From the NCBI GenBank assembly GCA_030425785.1, contig JAUHYJ010000221.1, positions 1 to 6,381 on the forward strand: a stretch of DNA of 6,381 nucleotides. Reading direction: 5' to 3'. This document shows positions 1-5,034 of the stretch, one piece after another. The position numbers and the translations under genes are program-made. Position 1 is the first letter of the stretch. Each line of letters starts with the position of its first letter. The notes beneath the pieces were generated by a model. That model had not been told where the DNA came from, made no database searches, and saw nothing but the letters and a program-made list of their open reading frames with translations. Source of the stretch: Acidimicrobiia bacterium. Its GTDB lineage: Bacteria; Actinomycetota; Acidimicrobiia; Acidimicrobiales; Ilumatobacteraceae.

Positions 1-27
1 GTCGGGGTTGGGGTCGATCGTTCGCGA

Positions 28-603
28 TCAGTCGTCGATCGAGCGGATCGCTCGCGCCGGCACCCCGCCGACGATCGTGTTCGGATCGACGTCGCCCGCC
101 ACCACGGCGCCGGCCGCGACGATGGCTCCGGGGCCGACCGTCACCCCCGGCAGCACCACGACCCGGGCCCCGAGCCACGCACCGTCGCCGATGACGACGG
201 GCGCGGTCAGCGACGGGCCGGCGCGGCGAGCGGGTGGTCCGATCACATGGGAGCTGGTGAGCAGCATCACGTCCTGCGCGACGGCGACGCCGTCGCCGAT
301 CGTCACGTCGGCCGACACGTCGACGTGGGTCCCGCTGTTGATCCAGCAGTTCCGCCCGATCGTGAGCCGACCACCCGGAGGGCCGACGACCGTCATCGCC
401 CCGCCGATGACCGTGCCGGCGCCGACCTCGATGCCCGCGAGCCGCACGAACCGGGCGCGCACCCGATTCCCGACCATGGGCGGGAGGCAGCGCATCGCTC
501 CCAGCACCAGCGAACGGCGGAGGCGCAACGCACCGAACTCGTCTCGCAGCACGGTGGTCAGCTTCGCCGCGAGCCCGCGGGCGTCGGGAGCATCAGGGCG
601 CAC
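28..603 (-). CDS. Hexapeptide-repeat (left-handed beta-helix) acyltransferase
   Basis: A 191-residue protein that probably transfers an acetyl or other acyl group from acyl-CoA to a sugar hydroxyl or amine, in the cytoplasm or at the inner membrane face. Residues 1-57 form a basic helical lead (ending RFVRLAGIEVG) typical of NodL/LacA/WbbJ-like enzymes. Residues 58-180 carry imperfect hexapeptide turns such as VGAGTVIGG, LTIGRNCWI, VTIGDGVAV, VVIGDGAWLG and VTVGPGAIV. His119, in TSSHVIGP, is at the position of the family's catalytic histidine. The end, IVGGVPARAIRSI, matches the usual closing GxPAk(v/i)i motif. The start is GTG at 601-603; it gives a full family-length N-terminus, and the next internal Met would remove conserved basic helix. 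It is transcribed divergently from the glycosyltransferase at 655. By context it decorates the polysaccharide made by this locus; the acyl donor and acceptor cannot be read from sequence. Confidence 0.93.
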   Translation of the reverse strand: MRPDAPDARGLAAKLTTVLRDEFGALRLRRSLVLGAMRCLPPMVGNRVRARFVRLAGIEVGAGTVIGGAMTVVGPPGGRLTIGRNCWINSGTHVDVSADVTIGDGVAVAQDVMLLTSSHVIGPPARRAGPSLTAPVVIGDGAWLGARVVVLPGVTVGPGAIVAAGAVVAGDVDPNTIVGGVPARAIRSIDD

Positions 604-609
604 GGAGCG

Positions 610-615
610 ACCCTA
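610..615 (-). promoter_or_regulatory. Candidate -10 box, leaderless-type promoter of the acyltransferase
   Basis: Read on the minus strand this is TAGGGT, followed by six bases (CGCTCC) and then the GTG start. A TANNNT box at this distance puts transcription initiation on or next to the start codon. No convincing -35 hexamer is visible. The AGGG inside the box could also act as a weak Shine-Dalgarno sequence with seven bases of spacing, so the two readings compete. Confidence 0.4.
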
Positions 616-640
616 TCCGAGGCCGGGCGCGCCGAGCCGA

Positions 641-646
641 TACCAT
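641..646 (+). promoter_or_regulatory. Candidate -10 box, leaderless-type promoter of the GT2 gene
   Basis: TACCAT lies eight bases before the ATG at 655, and no purine-rich Shine-Dalgarno sequence lies between. Initiation 7-9 nt downstream of the box would fall at about 653-655, giving a leaderless or nearly leaderless mRNA. No clear -35 element is visible around 618-623. The box sits in the 51-bp gap shared with the divergent acyltransferase promoter. Confidence 0.42.
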
Positions 647-654
647 CTGCCCTC

Positions 655-1857
655 ATGGCGGCCCTGCGACGTGCCGGCCTGGCCACCTTGCTCGTGTGGT
701 CGTGGCCGAGCGCCTATCTGCTCGTGCTGACGGCAACGGGGCTCCCGAGGTCTCGGCGCGGCGCGGCGTTCGACGGCGAGCCTCAGACCGGCTTCTCGCT
801 CCTGGTGCCCGCGCACGACGAGGCGGCCGGGATCGGTCGAACGCTCGCGACGATCGGTCGCCTCGACTATCCGAGCGAGCTCTTCGAGTGCCACGTCGTC
901 GCCGACAACTGCACCGACGAGACGGCCGACGTCGTGCGCGCCTGCGGGTACGAGGCCCACGAGCGCACCGACACCGAGCGTCCCGGCAAGGGGTTCGCCC
1001 TGAACTGGCTGATCGCGCGGCTGGCGGACCGGGGCGACCTGCGCGACGTCGTCGTCGTCATCGACGCCGACACCGACGTCGACCCCGGCATGCTCGCCGC
1101 GTTCGACGCCGCGTTCCGTCAGGGCGCGACGGCTGCGCAGGGCCGCTACCTCGTCCGCGACCCGCACGCGTCGGCGGCGACGAGCATCCGGCTCGCTGCT
1201 CTCGCGTGCCGCCATCACCTCCGATCACTCGGGCGAGTCCGGCTCGGTGGCTCGTGCGGGCTCTTCGGCAACGGCATGGCGTTCCGACGTGCGACCGTGG
1301 CGCACCGACCGTGGTCGAATCATCTGGTCGAAGACGCCGAGTTCCAGCTCGAGCTGCTCCTCGACGGGGTGCACGTACGGTACGTGCCGGGGGCGCAGGT
1401 CGTCGCCGAGATGCCGGTCGAGCTCGACCAGTCCGCGTCGCAACACGCGCGCTGGGAGCGAGGCCGGTCCGATCTGGTCCGCGGGTTCGTCCCACGGCTC
1501 GTTCGGCGCGCGGTCCGCGCCGATCGCCTGGCGTGCGCGGACGCGATCGCCGACCTCGCACTCCCACCGCTGTCGGTGCTGGTGGCGGCGAACACCGCGC
1601 TGTTCGCGGCTGCGGCGCCGCTGAGCCTCCGATCACGGGGGGCGGGCGTGGCCGCGATCGTGGCCGCGGCCAACGTCGGCGTCCTCGTGGCACACACGAT
1701 CGCCGGCCTGTGGTCGGTCGAGGCCGACCGAACGCACTATGCCGCGCTCCGCAGCGCTCCGACGGCCGCGATCTGGAAGAGTCGGCTGTGGTGGAACTCG
1801 TTGACCGCCGACCACGTGGCCTGGACCCGCACGACCCGCAACACGGAGGCCGGATGA
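655..1857 (+). CDS. Membrane-bound family-2 glycosyltransferase (processive-type, QxxRW motif)
   Basis: A 400-residue inverting GT-A enzyme that adds sugar from a nucleotide-sugar donor at the cytoplasmic membrane face. One N-terminal membrane helix spans about 8-29. The catalytic domain shows VPAHDE (51-56), ADNCTDET (83-90; the DNxSDxT donor-binding region), DADT (137-140; the metal-binding DxD), GNGMAF (205-210), VEDAEF (225-230; the ED general-base motif) and QHARW (263-267; the QxxRW motif of cellulose synthase, hyaluronan synthase and IcaA-like enzymes). Two C-terminal membrane helices lie near 302-322 and 330-352. The open frame reaches back to 247, but that part is antisense to the acyltransferase. 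ATG 655 places the first membrane helix at the N-terminus, follows a -10-like box, and is preferred. The stop overlaps the next ATG (ATGA), so the two glycosyltransferases are probably coupled. Whether it polymerises or adds one sugar is not decidable; the Wzy/Wzz context favours single-sugar addition. Confidence 0.92.
   Translation: MAALRRAGLATLLVWSWPSAYLLVLTATGLPRSRRGAAFDGEPQTGFSLLVPAHDEAAGIGRTLATIGRLDYPSELFECHVVADNCTDETADVVRACGYEAHERTDTERPGKGFALNWLIARLADRGDLRDVVVVIDADTDVDPGMLAAFDAAFRQGATAAQGRYLVRDPHASAATSIRLAALACRHHLRSLGRVRLGGSCGLFGNGMAFRRATVAHRPWSNHLVEDAEFQLELLLDGVHVRYVPGAQVVAEMPVELDQSASQHARWERGRSDLVRGFVPRLVRRAVRADRLACADAIADLALPPLSVLVAANTALFAAAAPLSLRSRGAGVAAIVAAANVGVLVAHTIAGLWSVEADRTHYAALRSAPTAAIWKSRLWWNSLTADHVAWTRTTRNTEAG
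1845..1849 (+). promoter_or_regulatory. Ribosome binding site of the WecG/TagA-like gene
   Basis: GGAGG lies at the end of the upstream glycosyltransferase frame, four bases before ATG 1854. The spacing is short, but the match is strong and supports the ATG of the ATGA overlap as the true start rather than any codon in the upstream open frame from 696. Confidence 0.65.
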
Positions 1858-2924
1858 CCGCCCCCCTGCTCGCACGACCACCGGCGCTGCTCTTCGAGGT
1901 TCCCCTCGTCGACGTGACGATGGACGAGACGGTCGAACTGGTCCACGGCCTCGTCGCACGCGGCCGCAGCACCGGCGCGACCCACCAGATCGCCACGGTC
2001 AACGTCGACTTCCTCGTGAACGCCCTCGACGACGAACGACTCATGCGGATCCTCCGCCGCGCCGATGCCTGCCTCGCCGACGGCACGCCGGTCGTGTGGG
2101 CCGCGCGGCTACTCGGCCAACCGATCGCCGAGCGGGTCGCCGGCTCCGACCTCGTGCCACGTCTCGTGGGCGAGGCCGCCAGGACCGGGCTGCGGGTGCA
2201 CGTCTTCGGGGCCACGCCGGCGGTCGCCGAGCAGGTCCGCGCCCTCGTCGCCGAGCGACACCCCGGCGCACCGTTCACGATCGATCCGGGCCCGATGTTC
2301 GACGACCCGGCCGACCTCGACGACTCGGTCATCGACGCGATCCGTGCGGCCGATCCCGACGTGCTCTTGGTCGCACTGGGCAACCCGAAGCAGGAGCTCT
2401 TCATCGACTCGCACCGCGACCGGCTCGGGGTGCCCGTCTCGATCGGCGTCGGCGGCTCGTTCGACATGATGGTCGGCAAGCGTCGGCGCGCCCCCGCATG
2501 GATGCAGCGCGCCGGACTCGAGTGGGTCTACCGCGCGGCACAGGAGCCGACGCGGCTCGGGCCACGTTACGCCCGCGACATCCGGGCGTTCCTGCCCCTG
2601 CTGGTCTCGGAGCGGCGCGCGGCGCGCCGGCGCGTCACCGCACCGCTCGTGCTCGACGTCGCCGAGGATCGGCGGCTCGTGTCGGGGTGGATCGGCGCCG
2701 GCGCCGCGGGCGCCGACTGGGCCGACGCGGCGGCCGCGGCGGCCGGCGGCGCGGACCTGCGCCTCGGGCGTCCCGGCTCGACCGGGCCGACCGCCTCCGA
2801 CGCCGCGGTGGCCGCAGCGATCGGGCTCGCCCGCCTGACCCGATGGTCGGGCGGCGCGGTCGAGATCGACCCCGACGACGAGGTCGTCGACTGGCGGGGG
2901 CATCTGCACGACATCGTCGAGTGA
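1854..2924 (+). CDS. WecG/TagA/CpsF-family (GT26) glycosyltransferase with C-terminal extension
   Basis: A 356-residue protein. Family members transfer a sugar such as ManNAc, ManNAcA or glucose onto a polyprenyl-diphosphate-linked first sugar at the inner membrane face. The core (about 11-250) shows TVNVDFLV (48-55), LADGTPVVWAARLLG (74-88; Asp76 aligns with the catalytic Asp of TagA), ERVAGSDL (93-100), VHVFGATPA (115-123), LVALGNPKQELFI (172-184), GVGGSFDMMVGKRRRAPAW (198-216) and GLEWVYRAAQEPTRLGPRY (221-239), all family hallmarks. Usual members are about 240-260 residues and stop near 250. Here about 100 further residues follow a basic RRAARRR linker (255-261), beginning LVLDVAE with an Ala-rich helix (283-300). 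This extension has alternating strand/helix character that could be STAS-like, but that is uncertain. The gene is coupled to the preceding GT2 by a 4-bp overlap. The exact sugar is unknown. Confidence 0.93.
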   Translation: MTAPLLARPPALLFEVPLVDVTMDETVELVHGLVARGRSTGATHQIATVNVDFLVNALDDERLMRILRRADACLADGTPVVWAARLLGQPIAERVAGSDLVPRLVGEAARTGLRVHVFGATPAVAEQVRALVAERHPGAPFTIDPGPMFDDPADLDDSVIDAIRAADPDVLLVALGNPKQELFIDSHRDRLGVPVSIGVGGSFDMMVGKRRRAPAWMQRAGLEWVYRAAQEPTRLGPRYARDIRAFLPLLVSERRAARRRVTAPLVLDVAEDRRLVSGWIGAGAAGADWADAAAAAAGGADLRLGRPGSTGPTASDAAVAAAIGLARLTRWSGGAVEIDPDDEVVDWRGHLHDIVE

Positions 2925-2926
2925 CC

Positions 2927-2949
2927 GCACCGGCCGCCCGCGACGGTGC
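2927..2949 (+). terminator. Short inverted repeat after the WecG-like stop codon; possible weak terminator
   Basis: GCACCG (2927-2932) pairs perfectly with CGGTGC (2944-2949) across an 11-base loop, starting two bases after the stop codon. There is no T-tract, so it would be an actinobacterial I-type hairpin at best. A 6-bp GC-rich stem can occur by chance in this composition. The position, together with the promoter-like box before the next gene, is the only support that a transcript ends here. The rest of the 157-bp gap shows an 11-bp palindrome (2968-2978) and no gene. Confidence 0.25.
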
Positions 2950-3069
2950 CGGACGAACCGGGGTCCCGAACGACGTTCCGCAGTCGGGTCAACACCCACC
3001 GTGAGCCTGCGCCCCGGATCACCCTGCTGTCTTGACGGTAATCGACCCCCATGGCGGCGAGATCGTCGT

Positions 3070-3075
3070 TAGCAT
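3070..3075 (+). promoter_or_regulatory. Candidate -10 box, leaderless-type promoter of the Wzz-like gene
   Basis: TAGCAT is followed by six bases (GGCTCC) and then GTG 3082. The 15-base stretch 3070-3084 matches the equivalent stretch before the acyltransferase gene on the other strand (601-615) at 12 of 15 positions, including the last eight bases, GCTCCGTG. No Shine-Dalgarno sequence precedes the GTG. A TTGACG at 3032-3037 is 32 bp upstream of the box, too far to be its -35. This would drive the wzz-like to wzy-like unit. Confidence 0.45.
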
Positions 3076-3081
3076 GGCTCC

Positions 3082-4140
3082 GTGCTCTTGGACGCGCGGG
3101 CGACCTCTTCCGGCTCGGGCCGGGCGGCCACGTTGTGGTTCCGGTTGCTCGACAACACCTTCCGCCACGTCGTGTGGTTCCTGCTCCCGATCGTCGCGTT
3201 CACGGTGCTCGGGGTCATGCAGGCGGGCAAGCCGCTCGAGCTCTACCGGTCGTCGGCGACGCTGAGCGCCATCTCGAACCCGCTGCTCCCGAGCCAGCAG
3301 GCCGCCGGCACCGGCTCGCAGTTCTTCGAATCGCCGGCGTCCACCACGAGCCGGATCATCAACGAGCGGCTGCGGACGGACTCGTTCGTGGTGCGCGTGC
3401 TCGACGAGGCCGGCCTCGGTGGTCCGCTCGACGCCGGCGCGCTCCCGCTCGAGACCGTCCGCGAGCACGTCTGGGCACGCGAGAACGGCAACTCGATCCT
3501 CCAGGTGTCGGCCGAATGGGACGATCCGACCACGGCCCGACAGCTGGTCCTCGCGACGATCAGCCAGTACGAGGCCTTCTTGAACGAGCGTCTGGCGAGC
3601 GATGCACTCGAGTCCGAGAGCTTCTACCGCGAGCGGCTCGACGAGCTCGTGGTCGAACGCGACGCGGCGTTGGACGCGCTCGAGACGTACGTGACGTCAC
3701 TCGAACCACTCCGCGAGGGCGAGGAACGCAGCATCGCCGAGCAATTCGAGCTGGCCCAGCTGACCGACGAGGTCGACGCGCTCGACGAGCGAGTCGCCGC
3801 GGCCGAGGACGAGATCGAGCGGTCACGACTCATCCAGGTCCAGCAGGCCAGCGAGGTCGGACGCAGCTTCACCGTCATCGACCAGCCGACGGAACCGTCG
3901 GCACCGCAGTCGGCGCTCGTCCAGCGGGTCGTGACCGTGGTGATGTACGCCATGCTCGGCACGCTGGTCTCGATCGCCGCGATCGGCATCACGACGCTCG
4001 TACAGCAGTCGGTGGTCTCCGCCCGCGATCTGATCGAGGTCGACGGCATCGATCTCGTCGCGACGGTCCCGGTACTCCCGGCGACCGTGATGGGCGCAGC
4101 TGCGACGAAGCGCCGACGATGGCGAGGACGACGAACATGA
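3082..4140 (+). CDS. Wzz/CpsC-like polysaccharide chain-length regulator (co-polymerase)
   Basis: A 352-residue inner-membrane protein of the Wzz/CapA/CpsC type, which sets polysaccharide chain length together with the Wzy polymerase and, in bipartite systems, anchors a cytoplasmic BY-kinase. Membrane helix 1 spans about 29-47 and is followed by the family motif LYRSSATL (54-61). The extracytoplasmic domain carries TSRIINERLRTDSFVVRVL (89-107) and ILQVSAEWDDPTTARQLVLA (139-158), both typical Wzz segments. A probable coiled coil covers about 175-255. The proline-rich VIDQPTEPSAP (265-275) precedes helix 2 (about 282-305). The cytoplasmic tail has DLIEVDGIDLVATVPVLP (316-333), the usual Wzz ending, then a very basic end (KRRRWRGRR, 343-351). 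The GTG start gives the expected short cytoplasmic N-terminus and fits the -10 spacing. The stop overlaps the next ATG. The N-terminus is not fused to a kinase, so this is the bipartite arrangement. Confidence 0.9.
   Translation: MLLDARATSSGSGRAATLWFRLLDNTFRHVVWFLLPIVAFTVLGVMQAGKPLELYRSSATLSAISNPLLPSQQAAGTGSQFFESPASTTSRIINERLRTDSFVVRVLDEAGLGGPLDAGALPLETVREHVWARENGNSILQVSAEWDDPTTARQLVLATISQYEAFLNERLASDALESESFYRERLDELVVERDAALDALETYVTSLEPLREGEERSIAEQFELAQLTDEVDALDERVAAAEDEIERSRLIQVQQASEVGRSFTVIDQPTEPSAPQSALVQRVVTVVMYAMLGTLVSIAAIGITTLVQQSVVSARDLIEVDGIDLVATVPVLPATVMGAAATKRRRWRGRRT
4124..4128 (+). promoter_or_regulatory. Ribosome binding site deciding the start of the BY-kinase-like gene
   Basis: GAGGA lies eight bases before ATG 4137. 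An in-frame ATG at 4119 would add only MARTTN and has no good Shine-Dalgarno sequence at proper distance (upstream is GCGACGAAGCGCCGACG). ATG 4137, which also forms the ATGA overlap with the preceding stop, is therefore chosen. Confidence 0.6.
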
Positions 4141-4868
4141 GTGCGAGCCGACCCATCCGCGACGAGGACAAGCGGGGTCACGCCGAGTCGATCGAGGTCG
4201 CGGACAGCAGCCTCCAGGGCATGCTCCGGTACGAGACGATCCCCGGCGAGATCGCCGAGGCGATCCGGAGCCTCCTCAATCGCCAGGAACTGCGCAGCGG
4301 GCCGATCCCGCGCACGATCGTGGTCGCGTCGCCGCACGAGGGCGAAGGGGCGACGACCGTCTCGCAGTCGTTGGCGGCGATCCTGGCCCAGGAGAGCGGC
4401 AAGTTCACCTGCTGGGTCGACTGCAGTTGGCTCACGGCCGACGCCGCCGACCCGGACGACGAGCGGCCGAACCTGGCCAGCATGCTCGCGGACAACAACC
4501 GGCTCGGCGCAGCGTTCCGCTCCGCCCCCGACCTCCCACAACTCGTCAGCCTGTCACCGGGGGCCGTTCCCGAGGCCGACCGGAACAAGATCGTCCGCTC
4601 GCCCGAGTTCGAGGACCTCATCGACCTGCTGTGCGAGGAGTTCGACCACGTGGTGTTCGACGTGCCCCCGCTGCTCTCGAACGCGAGCTCGCTCGCGATC
4701 GTGCGCCTCGCGGACTCGTCGCTGCTCGTCACCAAGCAGCGCCACACATCCATCTCGCACGTGCGTCGTGCCCTCGGGGCGATGGAGTCCACGCGGAACC
4801 TCGGCGTCATCTTGAACCAGTACCGCACGTACATCCCGTCGGGGATCCGTCGACTGCTCGGCGAGTGA
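4137..4868 (+). CDS. CpsD/BY-kinase-like P-loop protein with degenerate catalytic motifs
   Basis: A 243-residue cytoplasmic protein in the position and with the fold signature of bacterial tyrosine kinases (CapB/CpsD), which partner Wzz-type proteins. Visible elements in order: EIAEAIRSLLNRQELR (38-53), matching the EAYRxLRxN region; a P-loop region SPHEGEGATTVSQSLA (65-80); a Walker A' strand FTCWVDCSW (90-98); a Walker B strand HVVFDVPPLL (171-180), intact with Asp175; LADSSLLVTKQ (191-201); and NLGVILNQY (221-229), the usual GvvLN ending. Several key residues are changed. The P-loop Lys of GEGK[ST] is Ala72, the A' DxD is D95-C-S97, the EX2RX2R oligomerisation motif ends in Leu47, and no tyrosine cluster follows (only Tyr229 and Tyr232). 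Codons across these sites are clean, with no frameshift. It is probably a kinase-dead scaffold or regulator, though ATP binding by a non-canonical route remains possible. It overlaps the wzz-like stop by 4 bp. Confidence 0.87.
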   Translation: MSASRPIRDEDKRGHAESIEVADSSLQGMLRYETIPGEIAEAIRSLLNRQELRSGPIPRTIVVASPHEGEGATTVSQSLAAILAQESGKFTCWVDCSWLTADAADPDDERPNLASMLADNNRLGAAFRSAPDLPQLVSLSPGAVPEADRNKIVRSPEFEDLIDLLCEEFDHVVFDVPPLLSNASSLAIVRLADSSLLVTKQRHTSISHVRRALGAMESTRNLGVILNQYRTYIPSGIRRLLGE

Positions 4869-4875
4869 GGTTCGC

Positions 4876-4880
4876 GGGAG
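4876..4880 (+). promoter_or_regulatory. Ribosome binding site of the small membrane protein gene
   Basis: GGGAG lies seven bases before GTG 4888, inside the 19-bp gap after the BY-kinase-like stop codon. It supports translation of the 48-codon frame, which would otherwise be easy to dismiss. Confidence 0.6.
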
Positions 4881-4887
4881 CGACACC

Positions 4888-5034
4888 GTGCAGGCCTTCG
4901 TCGCGTTCCTGCTGATCGCCGTCCTCGTCGGTGGCTCCCGCGCCGGCGCTCGCGTGCGTCGGCGGCCGTCGATGCTCCTGGCGTTCGCCGTCCTCATCGG
5001 GATGAGCATGTACAGCCTCCGGGTGGTGTTGTGA
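4888..5034 (+). CDS. Small two-helix membrane protein, 48 residues, unknown function
   Basis: I do not recognise this family. GTG 4888 reads 48 codons to TGA 5032-5034. Residues 2-16 (QAFVAFLLIAVLVGG) and about 29-48 (MLLAFAVLIGMSMYSLRVVL) are hydrophobic, joined by a very basic loop (SRAGARVRRRPS, 17-28). By the positive-inside rule this predicts a hairpin with the loop in the cytoplasm and both ends outside. Support for a real gene: a GGGAG ribosome-binding site at proper spacing, a 19-bp gap from the upstream stop, and a GTGA overlap with the polymerase start. Without it, about 160 bp would be empty in an otherwise tightly packed operon. It may be a small partner of the Wzz-like or Wzy-like protein, but that is inference from position only. 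No lipobox or known motif is seen. Confidence 0.72.
   Translation: MQAFVAFLLIAVLVGGSRAGARVRRRPSMLLAFAVLIGMSMYSLRVVL

Noticed and set aside
247..654. N-terminal extension of the GT2 frame by 136 codons
   Set aside because: It lies antisense to the acyltransferase, reads as His/Arg/Glu-rich noise, and would bury the N-terminal membrane helix. ATG 655 has a -10-like box at leaderless spacing.
696..1853. Upstream open frame joined to the WecG-like gene, 386 codons
   Set aside because: It is an out-of-frame, Arg-rich reading of the GT2 gene. GGAGG at 1845-1849 and the family N-terminus place the start at 1854.
1058..2479. Open reading frame of 473 codons on the minus strand opposite the two glycosyltransferases
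   Set aside because: Ser/Arg/Pro-rich composition without family signals; it is a shadow of two well-supported plus-strand genes.
2695..2760. GCC/GCG-rich stretch as a possible tandem repeat
   Set aside because: There is no constant repeat unit; it simply encodes the Ala-rich helix of the WecG-like C-terminal extension.
2921..3004. 27-codon frame (GTG overlapping the WecG-like stop as GTGA) in the 157-bp gap
   Set aside because: No Shine-Dalgarno sequence, Pro/Gly/Arg composition without structure, and it runs through the inverted repeat and palindrome. A GTGA overlap alone is not enough.
3032..3037. TTGACG as a -35 box for the Wzz-like gene
   Set aside because: It lies 32 bp from the TAGCAT box, and nothing resembling a -10 lies 16-19 bp downstream of it.
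4119..4136. Alternative ATG start of the BY-kinase-like gene six codons upstream
   Set aside because: It lacks a Shine-Dalgarno sequence at suitable distance, whereas ATG 4137 has GAGGA eight bases upstream and the ATGA overlap typical of this locus.
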